From Metridium senile (lineage: Eukaryota > Cnidaria > Anthozoa > Actiniaria > Metridiidae): a stretch of DNA of 64,000 nucleotides. The stretch's first letter is position 1; every line of letters starts with the position of its first letter. This document shows, one piece after another, positions 9,207 through 20,000 of the stretch. A program made the translations under genes and the position numbers. The notes under the pieces were generated by a model. It had not been told where the DNA came from, made no database searches, and saw nothing but the letters and a program-made list of their open reading frames with translations. The DNA is taken from positions 44,238,379-44,302,378 of the forward strand of contig OX459096.1 of NCBI GenBank assembly GCA_949775045.1, written 5' to 3'.

Positions 9207-10982
9207 ATGCAAGCACTGAAAATCATAAAAAGAATAATGGAAGAACAAGAGAATTGTGATAACTCTGGTCCACGGACTACAACAGATAGAAGTGAAGCTA
9301 AAAAGGTATAATGAGCATCTAAAATCTTATAATGCCTGCTATTATTGTCTGTCTATAAACTATTTTGATGTTAGTCTTGCACACTGCAAAAACGAAATGC
9401 GTTGATCCAAAATATTGAGTACCTTTTACTCAATAATACGTCTACATTTACGCTTAATCTTGATGATGAGTTGGGTTGACTCACTATTCAATGATTTACT
9501 CAATATACTGTTGTATCTACCGTTTTTGCAGTAAATGTCATACCTGTATGGTTCAATTCGTTTGTCATTATTATTTATAATATATATTAAAAATAGGAAA
9601 AAACTAAACAAAAAGACACCAAGACCGCGTTGAAAGCTAAACGCAAAAAGCAGAAGAAAAAGACCAGCGCTTCAAAGAAGAAGCCTCCCAAGACTAAGCC
9701 TTCCACGTCCAGCACAACCAATGACTCGGTGTTACAAAATGATAAACCCAAGGAGTCGGCAGAACCTAAAACCGACAAACCTGCTACTCAAGACGAAAAG
9801 CGCCATCAAAGAAAAAGACATCGAAAACGTCCAAAAGCTACCATGCTTCGAACGCTGCGAAAATTTTCAGCCGGTAAAGTCAAGATACCCAAAGAACGCT
9901 CGCAATGGGCCAAAAAGATGGCAAACACCCATCTCGAGTACATTCGCAAGTATTGCAAGGAGAAAGCTCCACAGTTCTTTAGTCATTTGGTATATACTGG
10001 AAGCTTCTATGAGCATTTAAAGACAGAGGATGCTAATGAAATAGATATCATTTTAGCTCTTGATACTAAGAGTGACGCTCATCTAACCATCGAAGAAGTT
10101 ACTCTTCCTGGCTATGCACGAATCAAAGCGACAAAAGAATCCAGTAAATACAACTGTGAAGAGTTTGCCAATGGTGAGGGCTACATTGAGCCTCAATTGT
10201 TGCTCAGTTGGTTCTTAGGTCTAGTTCAGAAAGCTGTAAATAAGTACGACAAAGAAAAACAAACCACAGCAGACAAAAAAACGCCAGAGCTGAAGCTTTT
10301 TCAAAACGGACCGGCAATTAAGCTTGTCATAAAGGATAAAATGGAGATGTCTGTAGACCTTGTTCCTGCTTTCCTGTTCAAAGAGAAAAAAATTGTCGAT
10401 GCAGCACATGCAGTGGGAAAGCATTATGTCGCCAAGACTCCACCCAAAGATTTGGCTTCCAAGCACGAATTACCTGAAGGTTGCATGCCAGAAATGCTTT
10501 GGAGAAGATCTTTCTCACTAGAGGAGAAGAAACAAATGCAGTATCTAGACAAAGATAATCGCAGTTGCAGACGTGAAGTCATTAAGATTATCAAGACGAT
10601 TCGTACAAATGATGCAACCCTGGCAAAACTGTCATCTTTCCATATCAAGACAGCTTTCCTTCATTATAACTTTGGTGAAGGTAAAGAAAAACTGGACTGG
10701 TCAGGCGAGGAACTGCCTGACAGGTTCTACGAGCTGATGAAATATTTACTGGAATGTGTAAAAGCAAAACAGCTTAAACACTTTTTTATCCCTGAGCTGA
10801 ATCTCTTGGAAGAATTGCCAGACACAACCCTGGAGAATATTGATGGTCGTTTAACGAAGCTCATTGAAAACGAGAATGAACTGCGTAAGGTTGTGTTCGT
10901 TGAACCTACTGCCAACCCCAATGCAAGTAATACTACAAAGGATTTGAAACCGACTGCAAAAAAAAGAAAGTTGGACCACTGA
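9207..10982 (+). CDS. cGAS-like receptor (Mab21/cGLR nucleotidyltransferase), copy A
   Basis: Two exons, end 9305 and 9597-10982, joined in phase 0. The start used by copies B and C is ACG here (9141), and an upstream ATG at 9118 hits a stop after five codons. The first usable in-frame ATG is at 9207 (MQALKIIKRIM), giving 494 aa. Exon 2 opens with a lysine-rich tail, then a helix (MLRTLRKFSAGKVKIPKERS) and the catalytic core. The core shows GSFYEHL, E-x-D in NEIDIILAL, the third aspartate in SVDLVPAF, then WRRSFS..EKK, SSFHIKTAFLH and FIPELNLL. These are the landmarks of cGAS/cGLR enzymes, which make cyclic dinucleotides after binding nucleic acid or another ligand and signal to STING. The C terminus carries an NLS-like KKRK. 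No cGAS zinc ribbon is seen. It may be functional with a shortened N terminus, or an early pseudogene. Confidence 0.75.
9383..9542. mobile_element. Small TIR element in the cGLR-A intron
   Basis: About 160 bp with ends ACTGCAAAAACG and CGTTTTTGCAGT, containing repeated TTTACTCAAT words. It is present at the same place in block B (about 24079-24235) and missing from the 110-bp intron of block C. This groups A with B or implies loss in C. Confidence 0.6.
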
Positions 10983-11021
10983 TGCAGAGTCTGTTGAACT
11001 GGAACAGTTAATCAACGGATG

Positions 11022-11027
11022 AATAAA
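11022..11027 (+). terminator. Polyadenylation signal of cGLR-A
   Basis: AATAAA about 40 bases after the stop codon. It is conserved at 25713-25718 in block B and 31446-31451 in block C. Confidence 0.5.
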
Positions 11028-11417
11028 TCGATAGAAAATGTGATCAAATCATGGGTTGACTGTACGATATCAGTTTTTAGTTGAATTCAAGTTGAAGTAA
11101 AATGATCTGTATTGGTATTGAGAGGCGGGTTTAGGGGGTTGGCCGACGGGGCCGCGACCCTTCTAGCCTTTTGAAAGATGTATTTTCTGCATACAGTCCA
11201 GGCCTTGAAGGTTTTTTGTCAGGATGAATTTTTCCGATCTAAACAACCTAAAGCACTCGAAGATAAAATTCGTATCTCTGTGTGCCCTTGTAATATCCTC
11301 TTAATATCCTGCATTCAAAATTCTGCAGCCAGATTAGTAACTAGAACTAAAATAAGGGAACACATAACTCCATTACTTTACAACTTACTGATTGGCTACG
11401 TATACAGTTTCGCATTA

Positions 11418-11633
11418 TGTTTGTATGATTATGATCGTCGCGGAGAAATATAAGCAATTTATGAAAAAAAATTCGGGACTTCAACGGGATTTGAACCCAT
11501 GACCTTTGCAGTACCGGTGCAATGCTCTACCAACTGAGCTATGAAGCCATATATGTTGGTAGGAGGTCATTTTGCTGAGTTCAATAAACCACAGAGTGAG
11601 ATATGTAGATACGTATCTATAGTTTCGCATTAC
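11418..11633 (-). mobile_element. tRNA-derived SINE with target duplication, absent from block B
   Basis: The block B sequence runs straight through this point (CTATACAGTTTCGCATTACT at about 26109-26128). Block A has about 216 extra bases flanked by AGTTTCGCATTA at 11406-11417 and 11622-11633. The insert carries a tRNA-like sequence on the minus strand. It therefore postdates the A/B split, or was lost cleanly from B. Confidence 0.75.
11477..11548 (-). tRNA. tRNA-Thr-like sequence (anticodon GGT) within a SINE
   Basis: On the minus strand a 72-nt cloverleaf can be drawn. The acceptor stem GGCTTCA pairs with TGAAGTC, the D arm is TAGCTCAGTTGGTAGAGCA, the anticodon stem is TTGCA/TGCAA with loop CCGGTAC, and the T arm contains GGTTCAAATCCC. 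The A and B box promoters are intact. Position 33 is C where U is nearly universal in working tRNAs, and it sits inside a duplicated-target insertion. I read it as a SINE head and not a working tRNA gene. Confidence 0.6.
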
Positions 11634-12171
11634 TTTCAAGGTATTATTGCTTACTTATAAGATCGTCAATCGTAATGCACCATCATATCTAATTAATTTA
11701 CTTGAGCATTATACACTTAGACGTACATTACGCTCAGCTACTAAAGGTCTATTAGTAGTACCTAGGTCAACAACATCTACATATGGAGATAGAGCGTTTA
11801 CAATAGCAGCTCCAAAACTATGGAATAAACTTCCACCTATAAGAAACGCGGATTCACTCAACAAATTTAAAACGTCACTTAAAACATATTTATTCAAAGA
11901 AGCGTTTAATTGTTAGTAGATATTCTCGACTTTTAATTATTATTATTAATATTATTTAGTATATTATATTAGTATTATTAGCACTATATTTAGCATCTAA
12001 GTTTTAATTCACTCTATTTTATTGTATATATTTTACTATATTTTTTATTGTACATTTCTAAACGTATTTATATATAGATATACTTTGTACTGTAAGCGCA
12101 TTGAGGCTTGCGAAATGTGCAAGAACCGTTAATTAAATTAAATTAAATTAAATTAAATTACATGTATATAA

Positions 12172-12790
12172 CTATATTGTTGTTGTAATATAGAGCCACA
12201 TGTATGATATTGGGAACTTGTTACAACATTGCACCTTAAAAAAATACTTTTACCAGTCAATAAAGTTTTATTCACATCCGATTTGGCGATGCAATGTGCA
12301 ACAACTATGGATATGACTGCACCAATTATTCTAAAATCTTCATTCTCACCCTTCTACTCAATATTTTTTACATTTTTACACTGTAGAGATTTGATATCAG
12401 AAAATCAAAAATCAAAAATTTTGATAAGGGGGATTTTATTGAAAAAACAAGAACATAATCTCTCTCAGTATATAAAGCGTATGTATTTACTATATTTTAA
12501 CAATAATATATAACCATTCAGACTCTGTAATTATTATTTCAAATTTTCTAATTTTAAGGGTATATATATAAAAGCAGGTGGGAATGTAAATCACTGTAGA
12601 TATGGGGTGTGGACATTGGGGGAAGGGGTGGGAATATGAAATAGTAGGGATATGGGAAGTTGAAGGGTTTTTTACTTGGTGTAGATAGGTCTCTACAATT
12701 AGTTTCATTACTATGTAAGCTAGAAAATATGACACGATAATAAAGTTATTATTATTAATATCATCATCATCATCATCAACATGATCATGA
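12172..12790. other. Unrecognised sequence shared by blocks A and B
   Basis: About 600 bp nearly identical to 26742-27360. It has chance frames on both strands but none with a real ATG start, splice context or known motif. It ends in ATC/TTA repeats. It may be the 3' part of an unrecognised repeat. Confidence 0.4.
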
Positions 12791-12903
<113 letters not shown>

Positions 12904-13963
12904 GACTCTTTACTGAAGCTACTTGTTTTTCTATTTACAACTTTGCGTGAATAAATTATTCCTTGGCTAAGCTGTATTTTTTTTTAAGGGGGAGGCAGTC
13001 TTTAGCTTTGTTCCTCAATCATTCCTTTGTCATTTTTCTTGTGATGTTATGTATCATATTGGTAGAATGTATTAACTATCTCAGTATTTTGGGATATAAT
13101 CGATTTTTGGCTTTTCATAAGTAGATAACTTCCTTCTTCTTTGTCGCCTAGCGTAATATGTTGGATAATTTCTCATTGAAGGTGCGCTTTGGTGATAATT
13201 GCTGAGAAAGTCGAATACTAAGTTGACTTGGACGACCTTGTGGCTCGGGTATAATTCTTTGATTCCACTTCGTAGTTCTCTATACTTGTCTTGCTTTTCA
13301 TTGCTTCTCTCCATGATCTTACCTACTGAACACACTGTACCCTCTAACAATAGCCATTGTTGTCTTTCCTTGTCATAGATTGCCATATCGATTTTGTTGG
13401 CGTGGTTACTGGGGGCCTTTTTCAGGTGGAACTGCGTGTATAACTTTGACTTTATCATTTTCCACTATTAGCTGTGGTGTACTTTGTTCATACCATGGTC
13501 TGGAGTGATCATTTTCAAGACCATACATATTCAGTAGATAATGATAAAAAGGTCTTAGCATTTTGTCGTGTCTCGATGTATATAGACTTTGCGCGATCTG
13601 TGAACAGCTACATAACACACGAGCGGACTGATTCTTTGCCTCCTTTGCACATTCTGCATTTGGTGTCTTCTATTGGTTGTTGTAGTTTGTTGTTCTTGTA
13701 CAACTTCGTTGGTAGTAGTTGCTGTCTTATATTAGTGTTGACGCTATATACCACATCTAGTATATTTTTCCACTTCTGAAATACTATCAGACTATCAGAT
13801 GTGATGTTATTGTCTTTGTTTTGTATCGTTGTCAATGCACCAAGCCACTTCTGTTCTTCTCCTTCTTTCCTTAGTTTGTTATGCCTTGCAGTGGTAAGGA
13901 ATCCTGTTATATATTTAGGGCTAGGTTGTTCAACCTCTAGTGATACTTCCTCGTTGGTCATGG

Positions 13964-14367
13964 CAAGGGAGCACGGCAGACTGTTGTTTGTGGTTTGGAT
14001 ATATTCGTTCCTTTGGAGGTTTTAAATTACAACCATCTTTTCAAAGTTTTAAATTACATAAACGGCTTATTTCGTCAATCGACTGACCAGTAAAAATGCG
14101 GGCACAACTATCATTGCCGAGCGAGTCCCGTAGGGACGAGCAATGTACGAGTGTCACCCGAGAGTTGTAACTCCCCGCGAGCCCCCTTCGGGACTCGCTC
14201 GCAGAGGCAGGCGCGCCCGCATTTTTCCCTTGCTGGCGGATAGTCCCATTAATCTACCAATTTAGCTGTTGATGTAATTTAAAACGTTGAAAAGATCGTT
14301 GTAGTTTAAAACCTTCAAAAGATCGAATATATCCAAACCACAAACAACAGTCTGCCGTGCTCCCTTG
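13964..14367. mobile_element. Foldback element inside the decayed LINE, 7-bp target duplication
   Basis: Arms of about 50 bp with ends CAAGGGAGCACGGCAGAC and its inverse, followed by looser inverted similarity. It is flanked by GTCATGG at 13957-13963 and 14368-14374. The interior is locally GC-rich with short palindromes (GAGCGAGTCCCG and relatives). No ORF of note. Confidence 0.7.
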
Positions 14368-14379
14368 GTCATGGTCGTC

Positions 14380-15608
14380 AGTTCGGTTACTTGCCAGATT
14401 TGGCAATATGTGTCACGTGACAAAATGGCGTCCCCAAATAATCATCAGGGTTTCTTGTTGACATGGATTGTTTTGTAGTAAAATCAAATCAATCCAACAA
14501 TTCACTGTAATAGGAGCAATCTATTGACATTTGAGTAGCAGTAGATGCCCATATTTGGATACTACATGACCTTTTATGACATTTTATGATAAGTTATTGT
14601 TCAATTTTTGATGATCGTTGGTGTTTACAGAGCTATTTACGAGTATCATTTTTGAAGTTTTAAGCAAAGTTTGTCCGTGGTTGAAAGAAATCGGCTCAAC
14701 TAGATCAAAAGTATTTGAGTTTTCCTTTTTAACAGTATAAATTTTGTGTTGGCGCATAGCGAAAAAGTGATGGAACATTTACATTAAAACGGCACACTGC
14801 AGTAGTGGAGGCTCGTACGAAGAAGTACCTGGACAACGATCGTAGGGTTTGTTGTTACTATTTTGGGCGAAGGGTCAAAAGCATAAGAAACGTTTCAAAA
14901 TTATCATTCAAATAGGAGGCGTTACAGCGTTCACGCGAACCCGTGCCGGCCAGAGGTATATCTGATCGCGCGCGTTGACAAAGATCCGACCTCGCATCAA
15001 TTTGACGCAACATTCAAGAAATAAGTAGAGACAAAGCCTTTGATTTTGTATCCTAAATGTGTATTTGGTTATCATAAACATTGTAAAAGCGATTCATTGT
15101 TTATTTAGCATATTATTTCGGATGCTATATATGCCCCCTACCACGACAAGGTCACCACGCGTACCCAGTAAGCCATCAATGGAACTACAGCCAAGAAGTA
15201 GGTAGGCCGGGCTATCATCCCATTTGAAAGGGTTATTCCTTTATAATAAGTGTAAGTGGCTTCTGTTGCGATCAATAAAATAGAAGATATCACTCGCCAA
15301 CATTGAGTTTGTTAGCGTTATAATCACTTGATTATTTGAATGATAAAGGGTAATAAATCCATTAAACTTTTACAGATTTGTAAGAGTACTAAGTATCTAA
15401 TATTCATAGAAATAAATATATATTTTTTAAAAGCGTTTGTGGCTATTCTTTGTATGTCGTTTAATTTAGGTTCTTATTATTGATCGCTCACACATTTCAA
15501 CATCTCTTGGTTGTTATGCTATTTGATACTGTTCCGGTGAAATCTCGAACGTGATTGGACAAAAGCAATATGTCCAGAATATTGCCAAATCTGGCAAGTA
15601 ACCGAACT
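14380..15608. mobile_element. 1.2-kb TIR element without transposase
   Basis: The ends AGTTCGGTTACTTGCCAG and its inverse (about 30 bp of match) bound AT-rich DNA with no significant reading frame. The LINE coding sequence resumes at 15609. No clear target duplication was found. A non-autonomous DNA transposon is the likely identity. Confidence 0.55.
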
Positions 15609-15839
15609 GGTTATGTTGAGTTCTTCAGCGTATTTCTGCGCATCTTTCAGAACCGATTTAAATCTCTTCGTTGTCTTTCTTTCTTCAAATCTTCTTACTA
15701 GGTCTATTCTTGGGTCTTGGTTTCCGTTGCTATGCATGTAATTAGCTACTTTGATCTTTGTTTCTTTATATGTCATTTCTACTTGCTTGAAGCCTTTTCC
15801 TCCCATGTTAATAATAATAATAATAATAAACTTTATTTA

Positions 15840-16934
15840 TGGCGTTCTTTTGCGGACAAAAATATGTAAAATAAAAATTCAACTCGACATTTAAAAAAAT
15901 ACAACCAAACTTCAAAATTTGAGTTCAAAATTTGTTTTCAAATAAATAATAGTCGAGAAGACAAGAAAAATGAGTTTAAAATAAAAAAAAAAACGAATCG
16001 AGATTTGTAAAAAAAAAAACGAGTCGAGATTTGTAAAAAAAAAAAACGAGTCGAGATTTGTAAAAAACAAAATGAGTCGAGATTTGTACGAGAACGCTGA
16101 CCATTCTGAGCCTGCATCAAAAACAAAATGGCGGCGCGGTGGCTTCCGAATCATGCCGAGTTCTTCTACTCTTTGGGAAGGCTTGTAGAAAATGCAGAGC
16201 GACAAGTGAGTGCTGCTTCATATGATTCTTCTGAATTCATGGTACGACGTCTTGATGAATACGAGAGGACACTTTCCACTCTGGTTGCAAGGTTGACTGA
16301 GACATTTGTCAATATCGATAATGCTACTCCACAAGCCACCCTCATGACAGATTTAACTTTCCTTTTGCGTCGTGTGGGTTTCCTGCGTTCCCATTTTGAA
16401 GATCGAAGCTATCGCAACATCGAACGCGAAGAACATATTGAGGACGACGGCGGTGATGTGCGTACAGTCGAGTCTCATATGCCTGGGCGACCACGATTTA
16501 TAGATATCAGTGAAAGACAACTTGATGCCTTGCAGCAAATCGGTTTTAGATGGAACTATACTTATAATATAAAATAAAAAATTACAAATCTCGACTCGTT
16601 TTTTTTTTACAAATCTCGACTCGTTTTTTTTTTCACGCAAATCTCGACTCGTTTTTTTTTTTACAAATCTCGACTCGTGTTTTTTTTACAAATCTCGACT
16701 CGTTTTTTTTTTACAAATCTCGACTCGTTTTTTTTTTTTACAAATCTCGACTCGTGTTTTTTTTTACAAATCTCGACTCGTTTTTTTTTTCATTTTAAAC
16801 TCATTTTTCTTGTCTTCTCGACTATTATTTATTTGAAAACAAACTTTGAACTCAAATTTTGAAGTTTGGTTGTATTTTTTTAAATGTCGAGTTGAATTTT
16901 TATTTTACATATTTTTGTCCGCAAAAGAACGCCA
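15840..16934. mobile_element. 1.1-kb TIR element with inward subterminal repeats and a captured or residual HTH ORF
   Basis: Inverted termini of about 145 bp (TGGCGTTCTTTTGCGGAC at the left end) are flanked by TATTTA at 15834-15839 and 16935-16940. Inside each terminus is an array of a ~25-bp unit, CGAGTCGAGATTTGT plus an A run: about four copies on the left, about eight in inverse orientation on the right. Such arrays are typical transposase binding sites. Between them is one ORF (16128-16577). It sits in the 3' UTR of the CR1-like LINE. Confidence 0.75.
16128..16577 (+). CDS. N-terminal fragment of an integrase-type transposase (HTH region)
   Basis: A 149-codon frame from an ATG in a good context (AAAATGG). 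Its second half reads GRPRFIDISERQLDALQQIGFRWN, which matches the start of the helix-turn-helix found ahead of the catalytic core in a large family of animal integrase-like proteins (recalled from family knowledge). The preceding part (MAARWLPNHAEFFYSLGRLV) is the helical leader of the same family. The frame then runs into low-complexity residues and a stop, so the catalytic domain is missing. Either the element is a deletion derivative of its own autonomous parent, or it captured a first exon. It may still encode a DNA-binding repressor-like peptide. Confidence 0.5.
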   Translation: MAARWLPNHAEFFYSLGRLVENAERQVSAASYDSSEFMVRRLDEYERTLSTLVARLTETFVNIDNATPQATLMTDLTFLLRRVGFLRSHFEDRSYRNIEREEHIEDDGGDVRTVESHMPGRPRFIDISERQLDALQQIGFRWNYTYNIK

Positions 16935-17092
16935 TATTTATTCAACACAGAATACAAAAAGGAAAACCTTATTTACATTGTAGCTGTGCGTATAAATAAA
17001 TTAATAAATAAATACTTAAATTACTCTTAGACTATAAAACTATGTTATTATAAAATATATACGGTAGAATACAAATAAAAATTAAAATTATC

Positions 17093-20000
17093 TCAAATAT
17101 TTGTCCAATAAGAATTTTTAAAAGCTTTAACAGTAGTTGATTTTTTTACATTTTCACTAAGGGAGTTAAACAGTTTAGCTGCAGAAAAGGAAAACGAGCG
17201 AAGGCCAGATCTAGAAGAAACTTTAGTCATATGTATATTATTTTTACAACGAGTATTATAGCTATGTACATCAGAATTCAGAGTAAATATTTTAGATAAA
17301 TAAGAAGGACAAAATCCATTTAAACATTTAAAAACAGTAAGACATTTATTAAAGTTCCACCTAGCAGTTAGCGTTATCCAACCAAGACTTTTTAGCAATG
17401 TCTCTGTATGAGTCTCTCTGACTCTCTTTTGTAGGATAATTCGCGCTCCCCTTCTCTGCAGACGATGGAGTCTCTCAAGACTAGTGGGATCAGCATTAGT
17501 CCAAATTACATCGCAGTACTCGTATAAGGGCTGGATTAGGGATGTATGCAACTGTCGACAAGTGTCTACGTTTAGAAATTTCCTAATTCTACTCAACAGA
17601 CTTAGTCGACGTGAAATCTTTGCAGCAACAGTGTCTATATGGGAGTGCCAATTTAAATAAGAGTCAAATGTCAATCCAAGATATTTCATAGTATCTGTGA
17701 ATTCTAGAGTGGATCCGTCAATCGATAGAATAGGTTTAGCGCACCTGGTAAGCCTCTGCCTACTTCCAAACAGCATCACCTTCGTCTTTTTACAGTTTAC
17801 TAACAACTCATTGACATTGAACCAATTATTCAGGTGATTTAGATCTCGCTGAAGAGTAGATTGAATGTTACCAACATCTTTACCAGCAAAAAATAATGCT
17901 GTATCATCAGCGTAAATTACAACTTTACTGTCCTTGACAACACTTGGCAAATCGTTTATGAATATTGTAAACAACAGTGGACCAAGTACTGATCCTTGTG
18001 GGACCCCAAGAGTAAGATCAAAGCAATCAGATAAAGTACCATTGACGCAGACAGATTGTGACCTTTGTTTCAGATAGTTATCGAACCAATTTAAGGTGAC
18101 ACCGCGTATACCAATATTCTCTAGCTTGTACTTTAGTAGAGGATGACTGACCATGTCGAATGCTTTGCTGAGGTCGAGAAAAATTGCACCTATGACATTT
18201 CCTCTGTCAACGTTCTTCAGGATATAATCTGAGACATCCAAAAGGGCAGTACATGTAGAATGTCCACGCCTGAAGGCAGATTGATGTGGAGAGAGAATCC
18301 TATTAGATACCAAATGATCATGAACCTGCTGATGGACAGCACGTTCAAGAATTTTCATCACAACAGGAAGCACCGAGATAGGCCTGTAGTTATTTACATC
18401 AGTTAAATCACCAGATTTATGCAGAGGAGTAACAGTGGCCGACTTCCAGGACTTTGGTACTTCACCGGTCATAAGGGACAAATTATATATGGTGGTGAGA
18501 GGTTTGGCCAGGGTATCAGCACCAAGCTTCAGTAAACGAGTAGGAATGTTATTAAGACCAGAGGACTTTTTAACACGAAGCGAGGAAAGCTCCTTTCGCA
18601 CAAAGTCAGATGATATTTTTTTGAAGGAAAAGTCAGATATGCCCGCAGCAGAACTGCTAAGAACTACATATGAACTGCCACTTGAAGATCCAAATGCACC
18701 ACGCAGTCGAGTTCCAATAGACGTGAAGAATTCATTGAAACAGCGAGCAATATTTGAATTATCAGTGTATCTCAATTCATCGTAGACAAGTTCATGCAAA
18801 GACTGTTTATTTTTCTTTGGGATCAGCTTTCTGATGGTTGACCAGATCTTGGAAGGGTCGTCGGCATCATTGGAAAGTAAGGTGTTATAATGATCCCGTT
18901 TAGCCTCATTGATAAGATTAGTAACCTTGTTTCTTGATTTTTTGTAGCGAACCCAATCCTCATTCGACTTAGATCTTACTGCTTTGCGTTTGCAAGTACC
19001 TCGCGTTTTGATAGAAGTCCTGATTTCTTCGGTCATCCAAGGCGGTTGGCTACCACGAACACGAAGAGTACGTAGAGGAACAAATTTGTTACAGAGATCT
19101 TCAAGAAAGGTCTTCATGCAGAACCAGGCATCATCAGGGTTATCAAAAAGGCTAACAGTATCCCAAGGAACATCTTCTAGGTCTTTATTAAAGGCTTTAG
19201 GATCAAAGTTCTTAAAACTGCGGACGTTGATCACCTTTGCTTTAGGTCGTGGAGTTTTGCAGGTCCTGTTACAGTAAATCAAATAATGATCACTGATGGA
19301 GAGATCAAGGACACCAGAGTTGGACACACGATGACTTGCGTTGGTAAAAATTAGATCAATAGTAGTAGAAGAATGTGGCGTGACACGAGTTGGCTCCTTT
19401 ATAAGTTGTTTAAGGCCAATGTCTTTCATCTTTTTGACAAAATCTTTTCCCTGTTTTGAAGCAGTGTCGCAATTAAAGTCTCCAAGCAAGTAAAATTCAG
19501 AGGTTTCGAAGTCAATATCCTCCACGTAATTAAGCAGTCTAGAATAGAAGGTAGTAACATCTGGAGGGCGATAAACAGAACCAACGAGCAAAGGTTTGGA
19601 TCGTAGAAACTTGATGCTACAGAGAACTATTTCCAGGTCGTTAAAGTCAGAAGACAAGGAAATGCGATCGAAAACAAAACATTCCTTTAGATAAATAGCC
19701 GTTCCACCGCCATTTCGGTTCCTATCACGACGTTCCAATTGATAGCCGTCAATAAGAATTTCTTCATTAGAAATAGAGTCGTCCAACCAAGTCTCGGATA
19801 AGGCTATGACATCTGGTTTAGTATCGTGGGTAAAAAGACGTAGCTCTTCAATATGTTTTATAACACTGCGGATATTCAAATGAGCCATTGTAAGACCCTT
19901 TATTTGTTTGAAGCTGAAACCATCAAGCGTGGCGGGAAATTTAAATTCAGAGTTTGCCAAGTTATTACTATCAGAAATGCAGTCATTTCCATCCGTTGAT

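Larger units (their letters stand above)
11310..12160 (+). pseudogene. LINE 3' fragment (CR1/L2 type), interrupted by a SINE
   Basis: The last part of an RT ORF (SAARLVTRTKIREHITPLL, then LTYKIVNRNAPSYLINLLEHY..YGDRAF..PKLWNKLPP) is followed by a 3' UTR with GCATTGAGGCTTGCGAAAT and a (TTAAA)n tail. It is 5'-truncated and interrupted at 11418-11633 by a tRNA-derived insertion. It is shared with block B, so it predates the A/B duplication. Confidence 0.75.
13081..15806 (-). pseudogene. Decayed LINE with restriction-like endonuclease (R2/NeSL type), C-terminal part
   Basis: Read on the minus strand, pieces at 15609-15806, 13608-13957, 13406-13618 and 13081-13458 form the end of one protein, broken by frameshifts and two insertions. 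The order is a basic linker (RRFEERKTTKRFKSVLKDAQ), a CRMC...C...H-type zinc motif, then YTSRHDKMLRPFYHYLL. A restriction-like nuclease core follows, with KIDMAIYD, LLLEGTVC, EKQDKYREL and VVQVNLVFDFL. This is the layout downstream of the RT in early-branching LINEs, where the C-terminal PD-(D/E)XK-like nuclease nicks the target. The RT domain itself is not present. It is truncated at its 5' side by the CR1-like LINE at 15807. Confidence 0.6.

Noticed and set aside
9721..10020. Second reading frame over cGLR exon 2 (repeated in B and C)
   Set aside because: It is an out-of-frame overlap of the cGLR coding exon, conserved only because the blocks are recent copies.
11477..11548. Working nuclear tRNA-Thr gene
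   Set aside because: It lies within a 216-bp insertion with target duplication and has C at position 33, so it is treated as a SINE head.
12229..12513. Frame conserved in blocks A and B (also 26807-27139)
   Set aside because: It begins at TTG, has no motif or splice context, and similarity is explained by the recent duplication.
16580..16795. Regularly spaced identical repeats resembling a CRISPR array
   Set aside because: Spacers are only T runs, the mirrored array lies at 16003-16090, and both sit inside a TIR transposon with target duplication. They are subterminal repeats in a eukaryotic element.
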